From Solirubrobacterales bacterium (lineage in GTDB: Bacteria > Actinomycetota > Thermoleophilia > Solirubrobacterales > Solirubrobacteraceae), in contig DAIDME010000106.1 in assembly GCA_027449125.1 (NCBI GenBank), positions 19,312 to 83,311 on the forward strand: DNA of 64,000 nucleotides, written 5' to 3'. The notes under the pieces are model-generated. The model did no database searches, had not been told where the DNA came from, and saw nothing but the letters and a program-made list of their open reading frames with translations. A program made the position numbers and the translations under genes. This document shows, piece after piece, positions 25,051 through 33,139 of the stretch (position 1 is the first letter of the stretch; every line of letters begins with the position of its first letter).

Positions 25051-26642
25051 GCGGCCGCGCCCTGTTCGGTGAGACGTGCCGGCGCCTCCGCGGGCCGTCT
25101 GCGGAGGGTCGCCGCAGGCCACTGGCCCTGCCCCGTGACACGAGTGCTGCCGAGCTCGAGCAGACGCGGGTAGAGCCATCCGCGCAGGCCAGCGCCGGCG
25201 TCACCGGGCGCCCAGACCAGCACCTGCAGCGCGAGGAAGGCAATCGCGAGCGCGGGCAGCGTGAGCGCCAGCGGCAGCGTGTGCGAGCCTCGCGCTGCGA
25301 TTTGCAGGTAGGCCGTGAGCGCCGCCAGCAGGCAGGTGTAGGCGGCGAGGGCCAGGGCTCCCATCGCGAACACGGCGGGCGCTGGCAACAGCGCGCGGCG
25401 CAGCAGCGAGGCGCCGACCGTGAGCGAGGCCGCCCAGGCGAAGCTGAGCGGCACGACCGCACCCGGCTCGGCCAGCGCCGCGTGCGCGATGCTCGCGAGC
25501 GCCGCGAGCATCGCGCACCCCAGCGCCGCCGCGAGTGCGATCAGCATGGCCGGGGTCGGGCGGGCGGCGCGCGTCGGCGCGGGCGCGGCGCGTTTGGCCG
25601 CTTGCGCCGCCACGGCCCCGTCGGCGGCCAGGAAGGCGCTCGCCTTGTAGAGCCCGTGACCGATCAGATGCACGATCGCGGCGGCGTAGGCGCCCAGTCC
25701 GCAGGCCATCAGCATGAAGCCCATCTGGGCGCTAGTTGACTGTGCGAGGCCGCCCTTGACGTCGGGCCGCGTGAGGCTGAGCGTGCTGGCGTAGAGCGCC
25801 GTCACCAGCCCGATCGTCACAGCCAGCGCCGGGCCGGCCGGGCCATCGGCGAAGACCGGCGCGCAGCGCACCAGCAGGAAGCCGCCGGCGTTGACGAGGC
25901 CCGCGTGCAGCATCGCCGAGGCGGGAGTCGGCGTGGTGACACTCGCCGCAAGCCAGGACTGCCCGGGCAGCTGGGCCGCGCGTGCGGCCGCCGCCAGCGT
26001 CAGCAGCACCGCCACGCAGGGGGCGGCCGGTAGCGCGACGACCAGCAGCGGCAGCTTGGCGTGGCTGAGCGCCACGGCCACGTGGTGGAGGTGGCTGAGC
26101 GACGCGTCGCCGGCGCTGTGCCAGATCAGCGCCCCGGCGCAGAGCAGCGCCGCGTCGCCGGCCAGCAGCACGCGGGCGGTGCGGCGCAGGCCCTCGCGGG
26201 CGAGCGGCAGTTGGCGGCGCTGGCCCACGACCGCCAGCAGGCCAAGCGTGGTCAGCTCCCAGCCGAGCAGCAGCAGCACCAGATGCGCGGCCGTGACGGT
26301 CAGCGCCACGGCGCTCGTCACGAGCGCCGTCGTGCGGATCAGACGGGGTTGCTCGGAGGCGCCGGACAGGTTGCGCAGGGCGAAGGCCTGGACCAGCGCG
26401 CTGACCCCGAGCACCAGCACCAGCATGGCCGCCGACAGGCGCCCGGCGGTCAGCGACAGCGGACCGGCCACGGACGTGGCAGGGGGTCCGATCAGTGCGC
26501 ACACGACCAACGCGGCGGCGAGCGTGAGGGACAGTGAAACCCCCGCCAGGCAGATGCGACCGGTCAGCTCGCTCCGGCGCGTGAGGAGCTCCGCCAGCAC
26601 GAGGCTCAGCGCGGGCAGCATCACGACCGCCCAGACCATCAT
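25047..26642 (-). CDS. dabB: DabB, proton-conducting membrane subunit (ND5/MrpA-like)
   Basis: This is a 531-residue membrane protein with about 13-15 spans, of the complex-I ND5/NuoL/MrpA superfamily. Characteristic stretches are LLLLGWELTTLGLLAVVGQ, TPTPASAMLHAGLVNAGGF (discontinuous-helix segment with His) and MGFMLMACGLGAYAAAIVHL, then HGLYKASAFL. It anchors DabA and probably supplies the cation-driven force. It is the first full-length gene of the dab operon. The start ATG at 26642 overlaps the stop of a 13-codon leader ORF (26639-26680). Its own upstream ribosome-binding site is weak, so it probably depends on coupling. Confidence 0.9.
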   Translation of the reverse strand: MMVWAVVMLPALSLVLAELLTRRSELTGRICLAGVSLSLTLAAALVVCALIGPPATSVAGPLSLTAGRLSAAMLVLVLGVSALVQAFALRNLSGASEQPRLIRTTALVTSAVALTVTAAHLVLLLLGWELTTLGLLAVVGQRRQLPLAREGLRRTARVLLAGDAALLCAGALIWHSAGDASLSHLHHVAVALSHAKLPLLVVALPAAPCVAVLLTLAAAARAAQLPGQSWLAASVTTPTPASAMLHAGLVNAGGFLLVRCAPVFADGPAGPALAVTIGLVTALYASTLSLTRPDVKGGLAQSTSAQMGFMLMACGLGAYAAAIVHLIGHGLYKASAFLAADGAVAAQAAKRAAPAPTRAARPTPAMLIALAAALGCAMLAALASIAHAALAEPGAVVPLSFAWAASLTVGASLLRRALLPAPAVFAMGALALAAYTCLLAALTAYLQIAARGSHTLPLALTLPALAIAFLALQVLVWAPGDAGAGLRGWLYPRLLELGSTRVTGQGQWPAATLRRRPAEAPARLTEQGAAA

Positions 26643-26680
26643 CTGTCCACCCCTGCGACGCTGCGCGGATCCGCACCCAT
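26639..26680 (-). CDS. Leader mini-ORF overlapping the dabB start
   Basis: This is a 13-codon open frame (MGADPRSVAGVDR) with a textbook ribosome-binding site: AAAGGAG lies 6 nt before its ATG. Its TGA overlaps the dabB ATG as ATGA. The layout suggests translation initiates here and passes to dabB by coupling, or that the leader regulates the operon. The peptide itself has no recognisable feature. Whether it is translated is inference. Confidence 0.5.
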   Translation of the reverse strand: MGADPRSVAGVDR

Positions 26681-26692
26681 GCTGAACTCCTT

Positions 26693-26746
26693 TTAGCGAA
26701 TTACAATATCGGAGACCAGATTAGCGAATTTCAATTCGTATGTCAA
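26693..26746 (-). promoter_or_regulatory. dab operon promoter with paired operator repeats
   Basis: On the minus strand a perfect -35 TTGACA (26741-26746) is followed after 17 nt by TAATCT (26718-26723). TTAGCGAATTNCAAT occurs twice on +, at 26693-26707 and 26721-26735, 28 bp apart. The second copy is extended into a perfect palindrome, CGAATT-TC-AATTCG (26725-26738), that fills the spacer between -35 and -10. A regulator bound there would exclude RNA polymerase. The divergent winged-helix protein (26783) is the obvious candidate. Confidence 0.65.
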
Positions 26747-26782
26747 CTTGCCGCTGTCGCACATTTGCCCTAGCCTTCGCGC

Positions 26783-27070
26783 GTGGGCGAGTGGACCTTC
26801 CTGACCAACCACGCGCATGTGCTGATGTGTGTCGCGCGTGATCCGGGCGTGCGGCTGCGCGAGGTGGCGGACGCCGTGGGCATAACCGAGCGCGCGGCCC
26901 AGAAGATCGTTGCCGACCTGGTCGCGGCGGGCTACCTGGAACGGCAGCGTGCCGGCCGGCGCAACCACTACGAGCTCAAGCGCGACATGCCGCTGCGCCA
27001 CCCGATGGACCGTGAGCACCAGATCGGCGAGATCCTGCGCGTCTTCTCTGCGATCGAGCCGGAGCCCTAG
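26783..27070 (+). CDS. Winged-helix (MarR/ArsR-like) transcriptional regulator
   Basis: This is a 95-residue single-domain winged helix-turn-helix protein. LREVADAVGITERAAQKIVADLVAAG is the helix-turn-helix, then YLERQRAGRRNHYELKRD forms the wing. The C-terminal HPMDREHQIGEILRVF helix may dimerise. It starts with GTG. A promoter-like TTGCCG-17-TAGCCT (26748-26776) ends 6 nt before the GTG, so its mRNA may be leaderless. Divergent placement over the dab promoter repeats makes it the likely repressor of dab, and perhaps of itself, in response to CO2 or bicarbonate. That is inference, and no effector pocket is visible. Confidence 0.82.
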   Translation: MGEWTFLTNHAHVLMCVARDPGVRLREVADAVGITERAAQKIVADLVAAGYLERQRAGRRNHYELKRDMPLRHPMDREHQIGEILRVFSAIEPEP

Positions 27071-27080
27071 ACCGCCGCCA

Positions 27081-27821
27081 TCAGGTCGGCAGCCGGCCCT
27101 CCTGGGCCAGCTTGTCGAGGTGGGCGGCGAGCGTCAGCTCGGCGACCGGACGCAGGGGCGGCGGGACCTCCGGCCAGGCCGCGTCGAGCAGCTCCTCGGG
27201 CGAGCGCAGGCCGGCCGCGAGGGCGTCGAGCAGCGCCTGCTCGCGGGCCTGGCGGTGCGCGATGTACTGGTCGAGCTTGGTCGCGGGGTCGCGCACGAGC
27301 GGGCCGTGGCCGGGGGCGATCAGCTCCAGGCGCAACGCACGCAGGCGCGCCAGGGCCCGCAGGTACTCGGCCAGCTGCGAGCCGATGAAGACGCTGCCCT
27401 CGCCGAGCACCGCGTCGCCCGTGAACGCCACGCCGTCTGCGACGAAGACCAGGTGGTCGGGGGCGTGGCCGGGCGTCGCGACCACCGTGAACGGCCCGAT
27501 CTGGTCGCCGTCGCAGAGCAGCCTGGTGACGGTCCCGCGCGCAGCGGCGAGCGGGACCGGGGAGAAGCGGGCGACAAGCTCGGGGGCCGCCTGCGCGTGG
27601 TCTGCGTGGTCGTGGGTGAGCAGCACGGCGCCGAGGCCACCGCGTGCCTGCACCTCGGCGCTGATCGCGTCCAGGTGCGCCTCGAGCGCCGGGCCGGGAT
27701 CGATCACCCAGGCCGGCCGGCGGCCAAAGATCCAGGTGTTGGTGCCGGTCAGCGTGAGCGGGCCGGGGTTGTCGGCGCGGATGCCGATGGCGTCCCGGTC
27801 GGGCAGCTCCAGGGCTGACAT
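27081..27821 (-). CDS. MBL-fold metallo-hydrolase (LACTB2-like)
   Basis: This is an approximately 246-residue metallo-beta-lactamase-fold hydrolase with a C-terminal winged-helix tail, the LACTB2/glyoxalase-II-like layout. Metal ligands are in LLTHDHADHAQAA (HxHxDH), in FVVAT-type TPGHAPDHLVF, in FTGDAVLG (Asp) and in the late LIAPGHGPLVRDP His. The substrate is unknown; relatives act on RNA or thioesters. ATG at 27821 is preferred over 27857, which would run past the divergent GTG start of the next gene. The two genes share a 25-bp intergenic region. Confidence 0.87.
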   Translation of the reverse strand: MSALELPDRDAIGIRADNPGPLTLTGTNTWIFGRRPAWVIDPGPALEAHLDAISAEVQARGGLGAVLLTHDHADHAQAAPELVARFSPVPLAAARGTVTRLLCDGDQIGPFTVVATPGHAPDHLVFVADGVAFTGDAVLGEGSVFIGSQLAEYLRALARLRALRLELIAPGHGPLVRDPATKLDQYIAHRQAREQALLDALAAGLRSPEELLDAAWPEVPPPLRPVAELTLAAHLDKLAQEGRLPT

Positions 27822-27846
27822 GGGCTCAGGATGACAGGATGGGGGC

Positions 27847-28884
27847 GTGGCGGACACCGAACATCAGCCCAACGCGGACGAGCTCGGGCTCACCGACGAG
27901 AAGGCCAGGCGGAACCTCAGGCACGGCCTGATCTCGCTCGGCGTGCTGGTCGCGCTGGCCGCCGGCCTGCTGCTGTCGGTGCCGAGCCTGCATGGCGTCG
28001 AGCACGAGATCCTGCGCATGCCGGTTCACCTGATCCTGATCGCGATCGGCCTGGAGATGCTCTCGTGCGCGAGCTACGTGGTCTGCTTTCTGCTGGTCTT
28101 CGACCGGGTGCCGCGGCGCTTCGGGGCGCGCGTGGCACTGAGCGAGCTGGCCTTCGGCGCGGCGGTCGCGCTGGGCGGTGCGAGCAGCATCGCCGTCGGC
28201 GCCTGGCTGCTGATCGAGCGCGGCGAACGGCCCGGTGAGGTCGCGGAGCGTTCGGCGGTGCTGTTCCTGCTGACCAGCGGGATCAACCTGATCACGCTGG
28301 CCGCGGCCGGCCTGGGCGTGTGGTTCGGGATCCTGCCGGGCGACCGCGACCCGCTGCTCAGCCTGGTGCCAGGTGCCGTGGGCGTCGTGGTGTTCTGCTC
28401 CTTCCTGGCACTGCCGACGGTCAGCGACCGCCTGATGGCCGGACGCAGCGGACGCTTCGCGAGCTGGGCGAACGCCAGCTCGGAGACGATCCGCCTGACC
28501 GCCAGGACCCTGTTCACGCCCGACTGGCGGCTGCTGGGCGCCTTCGGCTACCTGTGGTTCGACATCGCCGTCCTGTGGCTCGCCTTCAAGGCGCTCGGCC
28601 ACACGCCGCCGCTGCCGACCGTCGTGCTCGCCTACCAGATCGGATACCTCTCGAACCTGATCCCGATCCCCGGCGGTATCGGCGTCCTGGACGGCAGCTT
28701 CGTCGGGCTGTTCGCGCTCTACGGGGTGCGTGGCACGCTCGCCGCCTCGGCGACGATCGTCTACCACGCGATCTCGCTCTGGGTTCCGGCGACCTGGGGA
28801 ACCATCGCCTTCCTGCTGCTGCGGCGCAGTCGCCACGAGCCGATCCGGTGGCGCGGACTCACGCTCCGGCGACGGGCGGAATAG
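27847..28884 (+). CDS. Lysylphosphatidylglycerol synthase-TM/UPF0104 flippase-like protein
   Basis: This is a 345-residue membrane protein with about eight spans. It has the characteristic LAYQIGYLSNLIPIPGGIGVLDGSF segment of the LPG_synthase_TM/YbhN family, then GVRGTLAASATIVYHAISLWVPATWG. The family includes the flippase half of MprF and putative glycolipid or lipid flippases. No catalytic synthase domain is attached, so this is the stand-alone transporter type. GTG start at 27847. The actual lipid is unknown. Confidence 0.87.
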   Translation: MADTEHQPNADELGLTDEKARRNLRHGLISLGVLVALAAGLLLSVPSLHGVEHEILRMPVHLILIAIGLEMLSCASYVVCFLLVFDRVPRRFGARVALSELAFGAAVALGGASSIAVGAWLLIERGERPGEVAERSAVLFLLTSGINLITLAAAGLGVWFGILPGDRDPLLSLVPGAVGVVVFCSFLALPTVSDRLMAGRSGRFASWANASSETIRLTARTLFTPDWRLLGAFGYLWFDIAVLWLAFKALGHTPPLPTVVLAYQIGYLSNLIPIPGGIGVLDGSFVGLFALYGVRGTLAASATIVYHAISLWVPATWGTIAFLLLRRSRHEPIRWRGLTLRRRAE

Positions 28885-29060
28885 GCGGCCGGCAGCGGCC
28901 TGTCCCGGTACGCACTGCAACGCGCACGCCCGGACAGCGCTCTATCTTGTCCTGAATCGCAGAGCCAGCTTCACCCGGGTCGGTACTAGCGCTCATCCGC
29001 AGCGGCGCGGCCAGCACTCGCAACGACCTGGCCGAGCGTCTGGGCGTCGCTCGCTCGACC

Positions 29061-30125
29061 GTGGTCCAGCGGCTGGCCGTGCTGACAGCGGCACGACTCG
29101 TGCGGGTGGCGGGCGACGCGCAGTCAAGCGGCGGCAGGCCGGCATCGGTGTTCGCCTTCAACGAGGGGGCCGGCCTGGTCGTGGTCGGCGACCTGGGGCA
29201 GACGGGCTGCCACCTGGCGGTCTGCGACCTGGGCGCCCGGCCACTTGCCGAACACACCGCGCCGCTGCAGATCGAGCAGGGGCCTGAGGTCGTGATCAGC
29301 TGGGCCAAGGCGCGCTTCGCCGAGCTGCTTGCCGAGCTGGGACGTGGCTGGCAGGACGTGCTGGGTGTCGGGATCGGACTGCCCGGCCCCGTCGACTTCG
29401 ACACCGGCCGCCCGGTCAGCCCACCGGCGATGCCCGCCTGGGATGGGGTCGACGTGCCCGCCATGTTCGCCGACGTCACCGACCGGCCGGTCCTGGTTGA
29501 CAACGACGCGCGCATCATGGCGCTCGGTGAGCACCGCACCGCGAGGCGCGGCGACCGTCACATGATCTTCGTGAAGCTCGGCTCCGGCATCGGGGCGGGG
29601 CTGATCTCCTACGGCGAGGTCCTGCGCGGCGAGCGCGGGGCGGCGGGAGACATCGGCCACATCGTCGTCGACCCGGAGGCATCGGAAGTCTGCCGCTGCG
29701 GCAACGTCGGGTGCCTCGACGCGGTCGCCGGCGGCTGGGCGATAGCCCGGCGGCTGGGCGATCTGGCGCCGACCCCGCCGGACGTGGTGAGACTGGCGCG
29801 CGACGGCCAGCCGGAGGCGATGGCCGAGGTGAGGCGCAGCGGCCGGCTGGTGGGCGCCGCCGTGGCCAACGCCGTGAACCTGCTCAACCCGACCTCAGTG
29901 GTGATCGGCGGCAAGCTCGCCGAGGCTGACGAGCAGGTCTTTGCAGCCGTGCGCGAGGCGATCTACCGGCACGCCACGCCGGTGGCCTCGCGCCACCTGG
30001 AGATCGCGCTCACCGAGCTCTGGCACATGGCCGGCGTGATCGGCGCGGCGCACATGGTGATCGACCACGTGCTGGAGCCCGAGCGCGTGGGCGCCCTCGT
30101 CGAGCGCCGTCTGCGGGCCGCCTGA
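29061..30125 (+). CDS. ROK-family regulator/sugar kinase (start unresolved)
   Basis: This protein has an N-terminal helix-turn-helix followed by a ROK actin-like ATPase domain. The DNA-binding part is encoded from about 28986 (VLALIRSGAASTRNDLAERLG, then VARSTVVQRL), but the frame from the upstream stop at 28953 to 29061 contains no ATG, GTG or TTG. The first canonical start, GTG 29061, would cut off most of the HTH. Kinase motifs downstream are DLGQTGCHLAVCDLG, GVGIGLPGPVDF, VDNDARIMALGEH and GSGIGAGLI; the ROK zinc cluster shows as CRCGNVGCLDAVAGG. It is convergent with the edd-eda operon, which it may sense sugars for. Either a rare start codon or N-terminal damage is possible. Confidence 0.75.
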   Translation: MVQRLAVLTAARLVRVAGDAQSSGGRPASVFAFNEGAGLVVVGDLGQTGCHLAVCDLGARPLAEHTAPLQIEQGPEVVISWAKARFAELLAELGRGWQDVLGVGIGLPGPVDFDTGRPVSPPAMPAWDGVDVPAMFADVTDRPVLVDNDARIMALGEHRTARRGDRHMIFVKLGSGIGAGLISYGEVLRGERGAAGDIGHIVVDPEASEVCRCGNVGCLDAVAGGWAIARRLGDLAPTPPDVVRLARDGQPEAMAEVRRSGRLVGAAVANAVNLLNPTSVVIGGKLAEADEQVFAAVREAIYRHATPVASRHLEIALTELWHMAGVIGAAHMVIDHVLEPERVGALVERRLRAA

Positions 30126-30155
30126 GCGGCGGTCAGGGTGCCCGCGGGGCGTCAG

Positions 30156-30785
30156 TCAGCCGTTGGCAGCCGCCGCCTGTGCGGCCAGGGCGGTGATCCT
30201 CGGCCAGTCGCCGGCGTCGATCAGCTCGGCCGTGACCATCCAGGAGCCACCGATGCAGATGACGTTCGGCAGCGCGAGGTAAGCGCCGGCGCGGTCCCGA
30301 TCGATGCCACCGGTCGGGCAGAAGCTGACCTGCGGGAACGGCCCGGCCAACGCCCGGATCGCCTCGACCCCGCCGCTCGCCTGCGCCGGGAAGAACTTCA
30401 TCGTGGTGATCCCGCGCTCCAGCAGCCGCAGGACCTCGCTCGCGGTCACCGCCCCCGGCAGGAAGGCGCCGCCGGCTTCCGCGGCGGCCGCCGCCAGCGC
30501 CTCCGTGCAGCCCGGCGAGACGATGAACCGCGCGCCCGCAGCGCGCGCCGCTCGCAGCTGCGCGGGCGTGTTGACCGTGCCCGCCCCAACCACGGCTTGC
30601 GGAAGCTCAGCCGCGATGCGCCTGATCGCCTCGATCCCCGCCTCGGTCCGCAGCGTCACCTCCAGAACAGGCAGGCCGCCTGCCACCAGCGCACGCGCCA
30701 ACGGCACGGCGCTACCTGCATCGGCGATGGTGATCACCGGTACGACGCGGGTCGTACCGAGCAACTCCACGAAACTCTCGCTCAC
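30156..30785 (-). CDS. eda: KDPG aldolase (Entner-Doudoroff)
   Basis: This is a 209-residue 2-keto-3-deoxy-6-phosphogluconate aldolase that splits KDPG into pyruvate and glyceraldehyde 3-phosphate. The Schiff-base Lys is at about 130 in GITTMKFFPAQ and the catalytic Glu at about 42 in LEVTLRT; E. coli Eda uses 133 and 45. FCPTGGI is the phosphate-binding stretch. It is encoded 32 bp after the dehydratase gene on the same strand, so edd-eda form a two-gene operon giving a complete Entner-Doudoroff lower branch. Confidence 0.95.
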   Translation of the reverse strand: MSESFVELLGTTRVVPVITIADAGSAVPLARALVAGGLPVLEVTLRTEAGIEAIRRIAAELPQAVVGAGTVNTPAQLRAARAAGARFIVSPGCTEALAAAAAEAGGAFLPGAVTASEVLRLLERGITTMKFFPAQASGGVEAIRALAGPFPQVSFCPTGGIDRDRAGAYLALPNVICIGGSWMVTAELIDAGDWPRITALAAQAAAANG

Positions 30786-30817
30786 AGGGTGCTCCGCTTT
30801 CAGTTCGGGCGCACCGG

Positions 30818-32728
30818 TCAGACCTCCACGAGCTCGCGGATGTCCACTCTGGCCGACGCGTCCGGATAGGGTTCCTGCAGGGTAGTGAAGACGCTCGCGC
30901 CCGTGTCCGCACTGGAGACGGACATCCGGAAGAGGCTGAACAGCTCACGCCCGAGGCCCTCCTCACCGGCGCGCGGCGCCGGCACGGGCTCGCGCGACGC
31001 GAGGTCGACACCCAGAACGTCCAGCCGGCCCGAGCGCGCGTCCAGCCGGATGCGGTCACCATCGCGCAGGCGCGCCAGGGGCCCGCCGCAGGCCGCCTCC
31101 GGAGTGCAGTGGATTGCCGCGGCCACCTTCCCGGAGGCCCCTGACATACGACCGTCCGTCACGAGCGCCACGCGCAGGCCGCGACCCTGCATGACGCCGA
31201 GTGCCGGCGTCAGGCGATGGAGCTCGGGCATGCCGTTGGCGCGCGGTCCCTGGAAGCGGACGACCACGACCGCGTCCTCGTCGAGCGTGCCCGCGGCGAA
31301 TGCGTCCAGGAAGGCCTGCTGGTCGTCGAACACACGGGCGGGCGCCTCGATCACGCGCTGCTCCGCGCTCACCGCCGAGACTTTGATCACGGCCCGCCCG
31401 AGCGTGCCCTCGATCACGCGGATGCCGCCGTCACGCGCGAAGGGCTCATCGGCGGCGCGCAGCACCGCAGGGTCGACCTGACCCGCAGGCGACGCCGGCA
31501 GCCAGCGCAGCTCACCGCCGACCAGCTCCGGCGCCTGCGTGTAGCGGCTCAGACCGTGGCCGGCGACGGTGGGCACGTCCTCGTGCAGCAACCCGGCATC
31601 GAGCAGCGCCGAGATCAGGCTGGCGGTTCCACCGGCCCGCTGGAAGTCGTTGATGTCCGCCTTGCCGTTCGGGTAGATGCGGGCGAGCAGCGGCACCAGG
31701 CCGGAGAGCTCGGCGAAGTCCTGCCAGGTGAGGGCGATGCCGGCTGCGGCGGCCATGGCAACCAGGTGCATGGTGTGGTTCGTCGAGCCGCCGGTCGCAA
31801 GCAGCGCCACCACTGCGTTCACGATCGCACGCTCGTCGACGATCCGACCAACCGGCGCATGTTCCTCGGGGTCGGCGAGCGCGACGATCCGGCGGCCCGC
31901 CGCCTGCGTCAGCGAGCGCCGCAACGCGGTCCCGGAGGCGACGAAGCTGGCGCCCGGCAGATGCAGTCCCAGGGCCTCCATCAGCAGCTGGTTGGTGTTG
32001 GCCGTCCCGTAGAAGGTGCAGGTTCCGGGTGCGTGATAGGAGCGCATCTCCGTATCGAGCAACGCCGCGGCGCCGACCTCGCCCCGTGCGTGGCGTTCGC
32101 GCGCGCTCGCCTTTTCGGCGTTCGGCATCCCCGACGGCATCGGCCCGCCCGGGACGAAGATGCACGGCAGGTGCCCGAAGCTGAGCGCGCCGATCACCAG
32201 GCCCGGGACGATCTTGTCGCAGACGCCGAGCAGCAGCGCGGCGTCGAACATGTCGTGCGCCAGGGCCACAGCGGTCGCCATCGCCACCACATCCCGGCTG
32301 AACAGTGACAGCTCCATGCCCTCGCGCCCCTGGGTGATGCCATCACACATCGCCGGCACGCCGCCCGCGAACTGGGCGACGCCGCCCGCGCGCAGGATCT
32401 CCTTCTTGAGCAGCGCCGGATAGCGGTCAAGCGGCTGGTGCGCCGAGAGCATGTCGTTGTAGGCGGATACGATCGCGACGTTGGGCACCTCACGCCGAGC
32501 GAGCAGCTCCTTTTCGTCGGCGCCGCAGGCTGCAACTCCGTGCGCGAGGTTCGCGCAGCCTGAGCGTCCCCGTGGGCGACCGTGGAGGCGGTCCTGCTCG
32601 ATGCGGCGGTCAATGCGGTCGAGGTATGCCCGCCGGCTCTCACGGCTGCGGCGAGCGATCCGGTCGGTGACCTCGGCTACCGCCAGGTGGACGTCACGGG
32701 AGGGTCGGGCTGTTGGCCGGTTGTGCAT
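30818..32728 (-). CDS. edd: 6-phosphogluconate dehydratase
   Basis: This is a 636-residue IlvD/Edd-family iron-sulfur dehydratase that converts 6-phosphogluconate to KDPG. Family blocks include VSAYNDMLSAHQPL, GVPAMCDGITQGREGMELSLFSRD (a cluster Cys), LGVCDKIVPGL (a cluster Cys) and ALLATGGSTNHTMHLVAMA. The late DGRMSGASGK is also present. Its length and the GPRANGMPELHRL block favour Edd over IlvD, and the downstream eda settles it. A TTGACA-containing promoter lies so close to the ATG that the mRNA may have almost no leader. Confidence 0.95.
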   Translation of the reverse strand: MHNRPTARPSRDVHLAVAEVTDRIARRSRESRRAYLDRIDRRIEQDRLHGRPRGRSGCANLAHGVAACGADEKELLARREVPNVAIVSAYNDMLSAHQPLDRYPALLKKEILRAGGVAQFAGGVPAMCDGITQGREGMELSLFSRDVVAMATAVALAHDMFDAALLLGVCDKIVPGLVIGALSFGHLPCIFVPGGPMPSGMPNAEKASARERHARGEVGAAALLDTEMRSYHAPGTCTFYGTANTNQLLMEALGLHLPGASFVASGTALRRSLTQAAGRRIVALADPEEHAPVGRIVDERAIVNAVVALLATGGSTNHTMHLVAMAAAAGIALTWQDFAELSGLVPLLARIYPNGKADINDFQRAGGTASLISALLDAGLLHEDVPTVAGHGLSRYTQAPELVGGELRWLPASPAGQVDPAVLRAADEPFARDGGIRVIEGTLGRAVIKVSAVSAEQRVIEAPARVFDDQQAFLDAFAAGTLDEDAVVVVRFQGPRANGMPELHRLTPALGVMQGRGLRVALVTDGRMSGASGKVAAAIHCTPEAACGGPLARLRDGDRIRLDARSGRLDVLGVDLASREPVPAPRAGEEGLGRELFSLFRMSVSSADTGASVFTTLQEPYPDASARVDIRELVEV

Positions 32729-32735
32729 GTTGCGA

Positions 32736-32769
32736 GCTATATCTAATTCGAGTTATGCTTGTCAAGCAT
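32736..32769 (-). promoter_or_regulatory. Candidate edd promoter and overlapping palindrome
   Basis: On the minus strand TTGACA (32760-32765) is followed after an 18-nt spacer by TATAGC (32736-32741), about 7 bp before the edd ATG at 32728. Transcription would then begin at or next to the start codon. A perfect palindrome ATGCTT-GTC-AAGCAT (32755-32769) covers the -35 box and could be an operator. The AT-rich stretch stands out from its surroundings. Confidence 0.5.
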
Positions 32770-32823
32770 CAAAAGTGTTAAAGACCTACCGGAGAGGAGC
32801 TGGTGTTCAGTGGGAGGACTGCG

Positions 32824-33087
32824 ATGAGCGCGGCGCTCGAGGATCGGGCGAGGTTCGGGCAGGACGACTGCGCGACCGTGGTGCTGGCCAGCTTCGCCTG
32901 CCGCAGCTGCCTGACCGCACCGGACCTGGTCACCCTGACCGGCACGCCGGGCGAGCGGATGGCGACCAGCGAGTGCCCCGCTTGTGGGGCGCTGAACCGC
33001 GTCCGAATGAGCGACACGCAGGCTTTCAAGCTGTGGACGCTGCAACGAGGCAACACCTTCGTGCACTTCGCGCCCCAGTACTGGTAG
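32824..33087 (+). CDS. Small zinc-ribbon-like hypothetical protein
   Basis: This is an 87-residue protein divergent from edd. Two Cys pairs, FACRSCLTAP and SECPACGALNRVR, look like a treble-clef or zinc-ribbon metal site. A C-terminal FVHFAPQYW is unusual. ATG 32824 has GGGAGGA with a 5-nt spacer; a GTG at 32803 also has GAGAGGA upstream, so the start is ambiguous by seven codons. I do not recognise the family. Because it shares the edd promoter region, it may respond to the same regulator. Confidence 0.7.
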   Translation: MSAALEDRARFGQDDCATVVLASFACRSCLTAPDLVTLTGTPGERMATSECPACGALNRVRMSDTQAFKLWTLQRGNTFVHFAPQYW

Positions 33088-33139
33088 CGGCGACGCCGCC
33101 GCGGCGGACAGCAGGCCCAGTTCAGCTAGTCTGGCGACG

